A stretch of 64,000 bases of DNA from Myoxocephalus aenaeus. Taxonomy: Eukaryota > Chordata > Actinopteri > Perciformes > Cottidae. Numbering within the stretch: position 1 is the first letter of the stretch; each line of letters begins with the position of its first letter. Of the stretch, positions 11,432 to 22,856 are shown in pieces. Location: the NCBI GenBank assembly GCA_038501785.1, contig JBAMJR010000100.1:3402501-3466500 (forward strand), in the 5' to 3' direction. A model generated the notes under the pieces. That model was not told where the DNA came from and searched no databases. It worked only from the letters and a program-made list of their open reading frames with translations. Made by a program: the position numbers and the translations under genes.

Positions 11432-11550
11432 ATCCAATATCAGGCAATGAGAAAATGCACCTGTGCTTTTAAAACAACTCCAACGGCGGCACTACCGGTG
11501 GAAATGGGTGAAAGGCCTCTAGAATTACGAAGAGCGCAGTTGGCATTAAG

Positions 11551-11898
11551 TTATTGGTTTAATCTACAGGGCCTTTTATTATTATTTATTAATAATGCAA
11601 GTACTAGACGTCCTGATCCACACTCCATACCGGTTGGTGGCGGTAATGCACCAAACAGTTGTTTGCTCACCGTCAATAAACCGTAAAAAGAAGAAGAAGA
11701 AGAAGACCCGGATGTTCCTCTATTAGCAACATGGCGGCTACCGTGATTAGCAATAGCAGCGTCTCGTTGTTGTGTTGGTAAAGTGTCAGGTAGCTCCTTC
11801 AGTACTGATCCAGCAGAGTCTCTGTATGTCTGGATAAACCTTCTGAATGGACTTCTAGATGTTCGCCTTTGTTCCCGGATGTTGTTCCTCTGACTCAT
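11551..11898 (-). CDS. Small divergent ORF (MSQRNN family), copy B
   Basis: Same basic Arg/Ser-rich start as the copy by ZnF-A. It is divergent to pseudogene ZnF-B, but the intervening promoter side is shortened: only about 57 bases separate its ATG from the start of retained ZnF intron sequence. The downstream half reads the dispersed repeat and is unlikely to be real protein. Confidence 0.3.
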   Translation of the reverse strand: MSQRNNIREQRRTSRSPFRRFIQTYRDSAGSVLKELPDTLPTQQRDAAIANHGSRHVANRGTSGSSSSSSFYGLLTVSKQLFGALPPPTGMECGSGRLVLALLINNNKRPCRLNQ

Positions 11899-11955
11899 CT
11901 CCCGGTAGCCTACAAAGATATTGAAGTTAGCTTAGCATGCTACAAACAGACCGAC

Positions 11956-13302
11956 ATATTGTATTCTTTACATTAAAGAGGAACAGGATGACCCAGAGCC
12001 CCCAGACATTAAAGAGGAACAGGATGACCCAGAGCCCCCACACATTAAAGAGGAACAGGAGGACGCAGAGCCCCCACACATTAAAGAGGAACAGGAGGAC
12101 GCAGAGCCCCCAGACATTAAAGAGGAACAGGAGGACGCAGAGCCCCCACACATTAAAGAGGAACAGGAGGACGCAGAGCCCCCACACATTAAAGAGGAAC
12201 AGGAGGAACCAGAGCCCCCACACATTAAAGAGGAACAGGAGGAACTCTGGACCAGTCAGGAGGGAGAGCAGCTTCAAGGGCTGGAGGAGACTGGTATCAA
12301 GTTCTCATTCACTCCTGTAAAGAATGATGATGATGATGATGATGATGAAGAAGAAGCTCAGTCCTCACAGCTTCATCAAAGAACAACTGAACCGATGGAA
12401 ACAGAAGCTGATGGAGAGGATTGTGGAGGATCAGAACCAGAGACTGATGACAGTAGAGATTGGAAGGAGACTCAGCTTCAAACCCTCTGCAAAACAATGA
12501 AGTACCTATAAGTGATGTGAACTGTAGTACTGGAAATACATCAATCAGCTCGCCTGAATGTGCTGGAAGCTCTGACCACAAGGTACGTCTGAAGAGACAC
12601 ACTAGATCCAAAACAGGAGTGAAAGCATCTAGTTGTTCTGTGTGTAGTAAAATATTTTCACATACGGGACACCTGAACGCTCACATGACTCTCCACACAG
12701 GAGTGAAACCATTTAGTTGTTCTTTATGTGGTAAAACATTTTCATATCGGAGATACCTGAACGCTCACATGACTCGCCACACAGGAGTGAAAGCATTTAG
12801 TTGTTCTGTGTGTAGTCAAACATTTTCACAAAAGGTAACCCTGAAACGTCACATGACGATCCACACAGGAGTGAAACCATTTAGTTGTTCTGTGTGTAGT
12901 AAAATATTTTCACAAAATGCATCCCTGAAACGTCATATGACGATCCACACAGGAGTGAAACCATTTAGTTGTTCTGTGTGTAGTAAAACATTTTCAAAAA
13001 AGGAAAACCTGAACTATCACATGACAGTTCACACAGGAGTGAAACCATTTAGTTGTTCTGTGTGTAGTAAAACATTTTCACGAAAGGAAACCCTGAAACG
13101 TCACATGACTATCCACACAGGAGTGAAAGCATTTAGTTGTTCTGTGTGTAGTAAAACATTTTCGCATAAGGGAAACCTGAACAGTCACATGATTCTCCAC
13201 ACAGGAGTGAAAGCATTTCGTTGTTCAGTTTGTGGTAAAACATTTTCACTCAAGCCAACTTTGAAAAAACATTTAGAAGTCCACACTAGAGAAACAAATT
13301 AG
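11956..13302 (+). pseudogene. ZnF-B: C2H2 zinc-finger pseudogene (no exon 1, frameshift), 8 fingers
   Basis: Two independent breaks. First, the sequence passes from ACAAACAGACCGAC (which in ZnF-E precedes exon 1) straight to ATATTGTATTCTTTAC (which there ends the intron), so about 0.7 kb with exon 1 is missing; the joint is at about 11955/11956. Second, relative to the other copies 13 bp (gaacctcagtcag) are missing at about 12474, between CAG repeats, shifting the frame so the acidic linker ends at a stop after TLCKTMKYL. Downstream, eight C2H2 fingers with TGVK linkers remain open to 13302. The retained exon 2 begins at 11979 with about 8 IKEEQ units. A shorter protein starting within the linker (12460 frame) is conceivable but would lack the N-terminal part. 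Confidence 0.85.
11979..12240 (+). repeat. Coding minisatellite of ZnF-B (about 8 IKEEQ units)
   Basis: The 36-bp units read CATTAAAGAGGAACAGGAGG on the plus strand. They stay in frame although the gene is broken further down. Confidence 0.9.
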
Positions 13303-13614
13303 TCGTGGAGTTTGCTCAACAAGATTCTCTCGTCTCTGTTATTTATCAAATCACAAGTGTATTGATAAGAGCATCTAAAATAAATGAGACATAGTTAAAC
13401 ACTTAAACTGTCAGGCTGATACAGACTGCAAAAATAATAAGTTTATTCAGCTAAGTTGAAGCTACAAATCAATTTAAATTCTGTTGGTATTTGTTTCTAT
13501 GATATTGTTTCATGTGTTATGTATTGTCATGTATATATCAATTATAATTGTTTGACGTTGTCAAAGTATTCCATGTCCCCTATGCAACACTATGGTTTGA
13601 GCTGAATTATCATA

Positions 13615-14486
13615 GGTGATTAGATTAGATTAGCTTCAACTTTATTGTCATTACACATGTACAAGTACAGAGCAACGAAATGCAGTTTAGCATCAAGTGC
13701 AATAGTAGTAAGTACCAATATACAGATAATAAGTAAGTATTTTATAGATAATAAGTTAACAAGTGGAACTGTAATATATAAATACGGAATATACAGATTG
13801 ATTGATTGAGGTAATATGAACATATTATACAGGTTGATTGTGCATTAAATGTAGGTAGACTATAAACAGGGACTATAAACATAATTTACAAAAGGCAAAT
13901 GGGCGTATGATAAGTTAGGTAATACAGATTGAGTGAACGTTAAATAGTCCATAATAATAAACGGTAGCTGCCTAATGTTACTAGACTAGTGCAATGTTTA
14001 GTACATAGTTTTTAGTGCAAACCGATTACAAAGCGTTTGAGAGCAGGAAGGTCCAGTAGTGCTGGTGTACAGTCTTTGGTCATTGGAGGGAGATGACGAG
14101 TTGAGGGGTTTGTGGGTGGTGATGGTTGGGGTGTTGGGGGGGGGGGGGGGGTTGTCAGCATGGGGCAGAGTTCAATAAGGACACAGCTCTGGGGAAGAAA
14201 CTGTTCCTCAGTCTGCTGGTCCTTGTCCGGAAGCACCTGAAGCGTCTGCCTGAGGGCAGGAGGGCCGAACAGTCCGTGTGCAGGGTGGGAGGCGTCCTTG
14301 AGAATGCTGCGAGCTCGATGCAGACAGCGTTTTCTCTGGATTTCCTCAATGGCTGGAAGTGGAGTTCCTGTAATGCGTCGGGCAGTTTTCACCACCCGCT
14401 GCAGGGCCTTGCGCTCCGCAACAGAGCAGCTCCCATACCAGACTGTGACACAGTTGGTTAGGATGCTCTCGATCACGCAGCGGTGA
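13615..14486 (-). mobile_element. 5'-truncated LINE insertion (L2/Rex-like), with target duplication GGTGA
   Basis: About 867 bp is inserted in the ZnF-B 3' flank. The empty site in ZnF-E (43176 region) reads ATAGGTGATGAAACT; here GGTGA is duplicated at 13615-13619 and 14482-14486. The minus strand encodes the C-terminal end of a fish LINE ORF2 (FHRCVIESILTNCVTVWYGS... ending SFFPRAVSLLNSAPC), with a frameshift near GLFGPP. The 3' end carries the TTTATTGTCATTACACATGT tail block and a TAGATTAGATTAG tandem end. It inserted after the ZnF duplication. Confidence 0.85.
14138..14151. repeat. Poly(G) tract inside the LINE fragment
   Basis: A run of about 13-14 G. It sits in the untranslated end of the LINE piece. 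Confidence 0.85.
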
Positions 14487-15168
14487 AACTTAGGGAAATA
14501 TTTAACCTTCTTTCTCTTCAGCAACGTTTTCTCTCCAGTTTAAACTCATTACTTCCTTGATTTAGTTTTACTGTAGAAACTGTAGTTTTGTTCCATAACG
14601 ATTCCATAAGAATGACTGACTGAATTGAGAAAAGAATTGTTTTAAATATCTCCATCCTTCTTTCTTCTTCAACATCATCCTCTACTGATCTCATCTCTTT
14701 GAGTTTAAGGGGTTCTGTCCTTTATTTTAGGACGTGAATATTTTACCTTTTGTTGACCGAACTTTCTCTTTTGATTTACTACTATTGTAATAGTTGTAAT
14801 AAAACAGTGATCTGTTCTATCAGCAGCCTGTTTTTCTTTAGAAATTAAATCTGTGTGTTTATATTTAATGGTTGTTAATGGAAGTTACATTTATAATTTG
14901 TATTTGAATGAATTGCTTTCATTAATGAAATGTATTGTTCACTGATATGATTTCCACCTTGTTATCTGAATTTTTTTTTTTTTTTTGATTAAATGAAATC
15001 AACAAATATTCAGCATATCTTTGTGGTTACTTGCAGGTTATGAATTGGCAAAATGAAATAGCCTAAAAATGTGGTAACATTTCAATTGAAATTCCCTTAA
15101 TTAAAAAAATGTGGGTAAATTACAGAATAACTTTTGTTCAAATGAATGATTGTTTGTAAATACTGTTT

Positions 15169-15175
<7 letters not shown>

Positions 15176-15211
<36 letters not shown>

Positions 15212-15220
15212 ATATATATG
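15176..15220. repeat. (TA)n microsatellite
   Basis: TA dinucleotides with one phase break in the middle. Confidence 0.9.
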
Positions 15221-15928
15221 TGTAAGGGACATATTTACTCATAGAAAATGCAATTTTTCCAATACCAGTGTATTAAAAACACATTAATAGAGATGTGAAT
15301 GTCCTGTAGACTTAACAGTTTACTTTGTACTTTGTTTAATATTATATTACACTTAGATTTAATGTTTTAGGGAGGTGATCATTTAGTTTAATGTAGTTTC
15401 TGCTGCTGTTGTACAGTACTGGTTATACCAGGAGGTGTATCTAACAGTATTTAAATATTAAATCCATTAGCCTATATTCCACATACACACCTACCATTTG
15501 TCTTCTTGGTCCGCAAACATCAAGAGGTTGATCATCAGTGCAATTGTCCTCGTACAGTTAGATACACAAACACCACTACACATTAAACTAACGTACATTA
15601 CTCGTTAACCAGGACAGACACAAACAGGACATTTCATGTCTACGATCCAGAGATCATGGAGGCTACAGTGACTTCTGGACTCTGGTAAGACAGGTGTGTG
15701 TTTTTAGTAAAATAAATAGAAACCTTCTGACTCATATTTAAGCACCTGACCACACAGGTCAGATATTAATACTGGTAGACTTCAACAATTCATATTTAGA
15801 AATCATTATTTATTATTATTAAATAGTCAAAACCCAAATAAAAATACTGCATGCATTAATGTTACAACAATTAATAAACATTGTACAATTAATAAACAAT
15901 GTTTAAAAATAATATCCTGTTTTTGTTT

Positions 15929-16497
15929 TTTTAACAGGACCAAAGTCCTGTTCAGCGGTATGCGCAATTGAAGGACCATGTCCCGATTCTTTCTATGTTC
16001 TGGTCTGAAGCTGACCTGAGACCAGCCTTCAGGCTCTCCAGGACCAGCATCAACATGCTGGTCCTGATGCTGCCCCGGCAAAAAAAACATGGATGGAGCC
16101 ATGAGGTTGAGGTGCTGGTGACGGTGTACTGGCTTGCTTGTGGAGCCTCCTACAGGGTCACCTCAGACATCTCTGCCATGCCACTGTCCACCGTGTGCAG
16201 GACCGTCCACAACGTCATGGAGGAAATGTGACTATCCTCCATAGAGTGGTGCATTTCCCCAAAGCAGAGGAGATGGAGGAGGTGGGGCCTTGCTGGCCAT
16301 GAGGCATTCCGCTGTGCTGCCGGTGCCATCGATGGACGTCACGTCCGGATTCTTCCTCCTGCAGAGCACAAGAGGGCATTATATATATATTATATCAACA
16401 GAAAACGGAACAGGATCAGAGGAAGGCTTGCTGCCCAGATTTTGGCTCCTGAAGGACTGCCTGTCTGGGTCAACATGACGACTTGTAGATACTAAAC
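15929..16497 (+). pseudogene. PIF/Harbinger transposase fragment (HARBI1-like), broken
   Basis: Frame 15968-16231 reads AFRLSRTSINMLVLMLP, then HGWSHEVEVLVTVYWLACGA and SYRVTSDISAMPLSTVCRTV, the N-terminal helical region of Harbinger nucleases. After a stop and frame changes comes AGAIDGRHVRILPPAEHKRA, which holds the first catalytic Asp of the DDE triad (AIDG). The second and third acidic residues are absent, so it is inactive. Its ends are unclear. In the inverse partner the sequence passes from GTATCTACAAG directly to a CAGGATATTATT block (about 49.19-49.22 kb) with about 550 bp missing, so either this copy gained it or the partner lost it. Confidence 0.75.
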
Positions 16498-17139
16498 CTC
16501 CACAGATGAAGTTATGTCCACTGGAAGAAAATAGTTCATTAAGTTGGTGTATTATGTCTTTTGCAATGTTCTTCTTCTTGTTCTGTCTAATTTAAATGTA
16601 ACTGCCTGACTGTAAACAATAGGACTTTGTAATTGTTGTTGTAAATATACACAATTGCTTTCAAAAATTAATATCCTGGGTTGAAATTCAAACATGACAT
16701 TTATTTACAGTTTATTTACAAGCTTCTCATTGTATAAGGGCCCGGGTTTCCTCAGATGTCCCTTAATTTAAATTGTACGTTATAATGCACAATGATTATC
16801 AGCATAATCAGCCTGTATAATATGTATAGAGAGGAGCTAACAAGTCGGTCAACGTTAAAGTTAAATTAAAATGTAATTGTAATAATACAACGGATTTAAC
16901 GTTACCTGTAAACAAACAATAGACTATTGAGACCAAAAGATTGTTCGTTAGATTCAACCAAACCGAATTATAGCTCATGTTTAACCGTACAACAGAGACG
17001 TCAATACCACCGGCAAATTTCAAACAGACTGGCTGAGATCAGGCTGTTCTAGCCGGGCCCCGTGAGCGCTGAGCCCCCGGTGCTGGTTTACTGACGGTCC
17101 CGCTAGCGGCTCCGAAATCCTCGGAGCTAATCTTTAAAT

Positions 17140-17905
17140 TGGCTGAATCTCGATAATCCGAAGACACATTTGATTCCTAAACAACTAACTTATCGCCTAA
17201 AAACATCCTAAAATTACTTCCCGTAACTTAACAGCAGTAGTATTTAGAAAGTTTCAATTTACAGTTGTGTTGTCTCCTGCGCCATTTCTTCTGTTTGCTG
17301 GAGTGAAATGCATTCTGGGATATTTGGCCATCCAAAGTAAACACAAGTCACCTCTGATGCATACTCCCATCAATGGGAGGAGCGAGCCACATCCGGGCAT
17401 TTGGACCGTGCTTGGCTTGATGCAAACTTTTAATTGGAACAGTACTTGAGCTCGGACTGATGACAATTCACAAGTTCACGAGTTCAGAGAAGTACGCATA
17501 TTGAGAAACGTCCATCATATTAAATAAAGGACGTTTCTGAATATGCGTTCTTCTCTGTACTCGTGGACTCGTAAACGTCATCAGTCGCAGCCAAAGTAAT
17601 GTTCCAATTCAAAAGTCCGCTTCTCGCCAAGCATTGTGAAAATGCCCGGATGTGACTTGATCCGCCCATTTTACCAGGGATGCATCGGAGGAGACTTGTG
17701 CGTACTTGACAGCCAATATCCCAGAATGCATTTCGCACCAGCAAACGGGGAACAATGGCGGATGAGAAAACACATAACTGAAAGTTGACATTCTCTGAAT
17801 ACTGTTGTTGTTGAGTCACAAAATGTAATTTTAGGAAGTTTTCAGACGAGAAGTTAGTTGTTTAAGCATCAAATCTGTGGTCCGTTTGTCAAGAATCAGC
17901 TTACT
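17140..17905. repeat. Fold-back repeat with diverged about 380-bp arms, left copy
   Basis: The arm at about 17140-17516 and the reverse complement of about 17525-17905 share blocks: GCATTCTGGGATATT, CACATCCGGGCATTT, and AGAGAAG(T/A)ACGCATATT. The arms differ at many positions, so they are old or came from two related inserts. Solo arms occur at 2.2 and 58.2 kb. No coding sequence was seen. Confidence 0.75.
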
Positions 17906-18774
17906 TAAAAAGATACGCCGACGAGTTGAGGTCCTGCTCGCGGGACCGGTGAGCCCCGCCGTTACCGGGCGGTCAGCGCTCTGCTGCCCGACGAAAGCAG
18001 CCGGATGTCGGCAAGACTTTTTTTAAATGATCCGCTGGCTCCGATTTCTCCGTAGCGGTTAAACATGAGGTATAATTCTGTTTTGAGGATCTAAAGAGCA
18101 ATATTTATTATTTTATTATTTATTCACAGTAACGTTACATCAGTTTGATTGAGGGAAAGGTTAATTTAACTTTTACTTTGAACTACAGCAGTGTCTTATT
18201 ACTTTTGACCGAATTGTTTGCAATTATATGTGTATCTATATAAGTATATATATATATAAAATACATATTTATAAAGACAATATACATACAATTATATGTG
18301 TATCTGTATTTCAGTATCTGTTATTTTGAGTGTGTGTGAGTGTGTGGGTTTACCGTGTATTGATGTTCACATGTTAAAGATGCTATTCAGTTATAGTAGA
18401 GCTAAGTAGGTAACCAATGAAAATGTGCAAAAGACTTAAAGCTCCAAAGAGGGATGCATAACATTTTTGGGAGTTTTTAATATTGCGTAGTATCTCTATT
18501 GATATTTCTTTAATAAGGGATCTGCATGTCATTTAGTTTGTTGCTTACGCCTAATAAATACCAAACTTTGTTTCAAGGCAGTTAATGTATCTTGGGGGTG
18601 TCAAAGTTAAAGAACTGTTTAAGAAAGGGTAAAAAATGTCTGTGAAATGAGTGTATAAAAGATACAAAATCAAGTAATATAAATAAACAGTAATAGAAAA
18701 CAATAAAACAGTAAAGAAGAATATTAAATATACAGACTGAATAAAAATATAAAAAAGTACTTAAACGTATTGCA

Positions 18775-19390
18775 CGTGTTGCACACCCAGGTACTTATAA
18801 GACTTCACAATCTCAATGTCCAGTCCCTGTATGCTCACTGGTACCGGAGGAGGGCGTTTACCCCGACGGAAGTCCACCACCAGCTCCTTGGTCTTACTGG
18901 AGTTTATCTGGAGGCGGTTCCGCTGGCACCATCCTAAAAAGTCCTGATTGAGTTCTCTGTATTCCCTGTCATCATCGGCGGAAATGAGGCAGACGATTGC
19001 AGAGTCGTCAGAGAACGTTTACAGGTGACAGTTAGCAGAGTTGTGGTTGAAGTCCGAGGTGTATATGGAGAAGAGGAATGGAGCCAGAACGGTTCCCTGT
19101 GGGGCCCCCGTGCTGCAGGACACCCGATCTGACTCACACTCCCGTATCCGCACATACTGTGGACGGTTGTTGAGGTAGTCCAGGATCCATGCAGTAAGGT
19201 GGTGGTCCACCCCGGTCTGCTCCAGTTTGTCCTTCAGAAGCAAAGGCTGGATGGTGTTGAAGGCACTGGAGAAATCGTAGAACATGACTCTCACAGTGCT
19301 TGCAGCCTTTTCCAGGTGAGAGAGGCATCTCTGCAGCAGGAAGATGACGGTGTCATCCATCCCGATGCCAGACTGGTAGGCAAACTGAAG
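18775..19390 (-). pseudogene. LINE reverse-transcriptase fragment, left copy
   Basis: The minus strand encodes part of a fish LINE ORF2 reverse transcriptase: FYDFSSAFNTIQPLLLKDKL, CSTGAPQGTVLAPFLFSIYT, then FSDDSAIVCLI (the FxDD catalytic box). A C-to-T change relative to the partner turns CAA into TAA just before the FSDD box, so the frame is cut here while the right copy stays open. The fragment has neither endonuclease nor a full 3' end. Confidence 0.85.
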
Positions 19391-20212
19391 TACTTAGCGT
19401 ACTTGGTATTGTGAAACGATCTGAAATGTAACTGAAGTGGAAAGTGAGACATTTCCCTCTGAATCGCAGTGTAAGCAGTAAATACTCAAGGAAAGTACAA
19501 GTACCTAAGTATTGTACTTGAGTACATGTTCTCATGTCACTTTACACCACTGACGTGAATATTACAAACAGTTTTATACATTTTTTAAATGTTTATCTGT
19601 CCAGCAAAATCAAACTCCAGAGATAAACGTCACATCATCGTTCCACGTGAGAATGTTAAAGAAAAAGCACAGCGGTGAAGTTTGTTCATAAGCGAACAGA
19701 AGTTCCTAAAAAGAAAGCTGAGGTAACTTTTTAGAAATCTCCTTTAATTTACAAATGAAGGAGACGAACGAGGCTCGTTGTCCTGTGACGTGGAGTTAAA
19801 GTGCAAAATTAAATATTCCTCAAGAATAAAATGATATTAATAATATTAATAATAATGTTTGCATCTCTTTTGTTACAATTTAAGTAATTTGCCTGCAAAA
19901 GAAAAGAAAGAAACATGGCGTCAAATAGAAATACAGTTTTTCCATCCAGGTTTCCAAAATCGATTAAAGTCAAACATTCTTTGTAACTTTCCTTTCTTCT
20001 TTCATATAACTTTGTGTTACATTTCTCTAAAATGCATCAATGCAGCATAATATCTTGATATTTTGCGTAACATTCTTGTATCAAATGTATCTTTATTATT
20101 TAATATACTAATATTGCAAATAAAAATGCTTTTCCAGTCCACTAGGTGGTGCCGTCATGTTTAAAGTCATCAGGATCGACAGGAAGTTGGTCGACACTAA
20201 AACGTTGCGTTG

Positions 20213-21575
20213 GTCTGCGGTCGAATAGTCCAATAACTACCGCCTAACGTCTAATGCCGTGTTCACACCGGACGCGGCGCGAATTATCGCGCCGCGTTCA
20301 CCGCGGAAGTTTACTCGCGCGAGTGAAACGAGGGTGTTCACACCAAACTCGAAACATCGCGCCGCGAAAGGGGCGTGGCTTATCTCAGTCACTTGTCTCT
20401 GTGAAAGGAGCTTTCATTTCCGCTATCGACCATGGAATAAATAACCACTAGTTTTGCTTTATACTTGTTGTGGAAGTTCCAAACATATCGGAACATGAAA
20501 CGCCCTCGTGTTTGGGTTCATAACACCATCCGTAGCCGCACACAGCTCGGTGAATTTCTCCGACTCCTCCAGGAAATGCGTCTGGCTTCTCCGTAAAACG
20601 GATACCGATTCTGCCATCCACCATGGAATTAACCACTAGTTCTGCTTTATACTTGTTGTGTAAACTCCACATGTGTCGGAACATCAAACTCCATGGTGTC
20701 TGGGTTCATAATATTATCCGTAGTCCCACAACAGTGTCTGAATGACGGCCGCTGCCAGCGCTGGTTCTGGCGAAGCAGCAGCAGTTTCATTCGGGACCGG
20801 CAAGACGGCGGTGATGATGGGCGGAGCTTCTCAACGCTGATTCTCAACGCTGATTGGCTGCCGCAACTTTGCGTCACGCGAATTCTCCGCTGGAGTTGGG
20901 AGAATTGAACTCACGCGAATTCGCGCCGCGTCCTTCGCTCTGTTCGCCCCTCGTCAAACGCTCTGTTCGCGCCGCCTCAAACGCGTCTATCGCGCCGCCC
21001 CGCGAAAAAATCGCCGATTCGCGGGGCGGCGCGTCTGTGGATTGACTTTACATGTAATCTGGTCGCGCCGCGTCCGGTGTGAACACGGCATAACCCTAAG
21101 CACGTTTCCTTAACCTCTGTGGAAAACGTCACGGGGTTAAGGAAAGATGGGAAGGAGAATTCATGAGGAGTTAGGAGAAGACAACCGCGGTGTTTGGCAA
21201 ATCCGACTCCACTTTCCCTAAACGACGTAGTTATGACGCGACGGCAGGCGCATGTTAGTGACGTCGATCTGTCTGCAGCGGTGAAACTACAATGTTGTAG
21301 TCCATCTCGTTTGTTCTCGTGAACGGCCGAATGATACGTCACTTTAAATGTTGCGGCCGCAAGGAATTGTGGGTCGGCATTCTCACCTTTCCTTTCATAA
21401 AGGAATGTCCAGTGGTTCCTATGCTAAAGGAGCTAAGTTAGGAAGCATTGAAGCTCCTTTCCTTTGCGTTTGGACAATTCGACCGGCACTTATCATGGCG
21501 GCCACTTAGGTACTTCCGGGTCATTTCACTCAGTTAGGAAGGTTCCTAACCAAAATGGACTATTCGACCGCAGCC
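20213..21575. mobile_element. MITE with GCGGTCGAATAGTCC inverted ends, left copy, carrying a nested element
   Basis: The ends are CTGCGGTCGAATAGTCCA at 20215 and TGGACTATTCGACCGCAGCC ending at 21575, with target duplication TTG (20210-20212, 21576-21578). Without the nested 836-bp element and its TAA duplication it is 524 bp, exactly the length of the right-arm copy 44934-45457. It encodes no transposase. Confidence 0.8.
20255..21090. mobile_element. Harbinger-like MITE (836 bp), TAA target duplication, left copy only
   Basis: Near-perfect inverted ends TGCCGTGTTCACACCGGACG and CGTCCGGTGTGAACACGGCA, flanked by TAA at 20252-20254 and 21091-21093. A three-base TWA duplication is typical of PIF/Harbinger. 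The right inner segment has the empty site CGTCTCACCCTAAG. The inside is strikingly rich in CGCG and GCGCCGC motifs. Confidence 0.85.
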
Positions 21576-21617
21576 TTGGTCTGCTCGACTTGTGAACCCT
21601 TCTGCTGGAATAACAAT

Positions 21618-22687
21618 GGGTGAATCTCAAGTCTCTAAATTGCATCCCCGTTTCCCTCACTTGCGTCCTTTCCTTGCGTCTTAGTCCCTCCCACCAGGGA
21701 TACACGGAGAGACGCAAGGAAACCAAGCGAGGAGAGAAGACGCGAGGAAATATGTTTTAGAGACATGAGACGTCCTTTCCTCTGAAGCGTCACGTGAAGC
21801 GACGTCGGGTTCTGATGACTGCAGCCGACTGACAGCTGATCACATCTGATCACATCTGATCAGCTGTCAGTCGCTTTAACAGCTGACGGAGTTTTGTCCG
21901 GAGAGTTTTTAGCAAACATTCCAATAAAAATGCACTTAAAATATTGATAAAAATGATCGTATGTTTTCAGTTGATTTAATGGTGTTAAATTCCTACTTAT
22001 ATTAATAAAGAATAGTTATCATGAGTGTCAGAGTGGAGATGTTTTCTCGGCTGTTACCGTTTAATAAACTGCATTGAGTATTTTTATACTGTGATGTGTC
22101 CTGCTTATACGCGCAGGATCCATTTCTACCAGCGGAATGAGTCTTATTTATTTATTTATTATTTACGTCGGTATGTTTTGAAATTCTGATTGTGACATCA
22201 TTATAAAATAACCCACAATATAAATATAGTTTCTCTTCATTACGTGTTGCAAAAAGTGTTTCCTCTCTCCAGCTCTCTCTGATTTTAATTACATACATAA
22301 AAGTTATTGAGGGAAACAGATCAAATCTTTGAAGACAGTTGTTTGTGGTCCTTTTGTTGTTCAGACCTAGTATGAACATATTTTAACCAGATGGTGAATA
22401 AAAAAAGATATAATATATAACTTGAGTTTAATCTGTGATCGTCTTTGGTATGAAACTCCAGCGATCAGTCCGCTCAGCTGCAGCGTCCAATCACATAACA
22501 GATGAACAGTGAGGGGGCGTGTCCAACGTTAAAACACTTCCTGGAAGCCTGCCCTCGGGGCTCCTCGATCATGACTCCTCCAATTTCGCTCTTCGCTCCT
22601 CCGAGCCGAATAAGAGCCGAATAAGAGCTTCGGGACGGTTCAATCGAGGAGCGAGGAAACGACAATTTAGAGACTTGAGATGTACCC
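21618..22687. mobile_element. TIR element with GGGT(A/G)(C/A)ATCTCAAGTCTC ends, left copy
   Basis: Left end GGGTGAATCTCAAGTCTCTA at 21618; right end, reverse complemented, GGGTACATCTCAAGTCTCTA at 22687. The flanks are AAT on both sides (21615-21617, 22688-22690). The whole is also present in the right copy at 43854-44891. There is no recognisable transposase; the superfamily is not assigned. Confidence 0.7.
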
Positions 22688-22856
22688 AATGTCTGAAGTG
22701 ATTGAAAACTTCATCTTTTTAGATACGAAGCCTTCTCCAGCTGTTGTGCTAAGCTAGGCTAATCACCTCCAGGCTATTTTTAAGACAAAAGGCTTTTCTC
22801 TCAATTTTCTCTGTGTACATTTTTTTTAACTCAATTAATTTTCAGATGGTGTTTTG

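Noticed and set aside
20255..21090. CpG island of a housekeeping promoter
   Set aside because: The GC-rich block is bounded exactly by inverted ends and TAA duplications and is missing in the partner segment.
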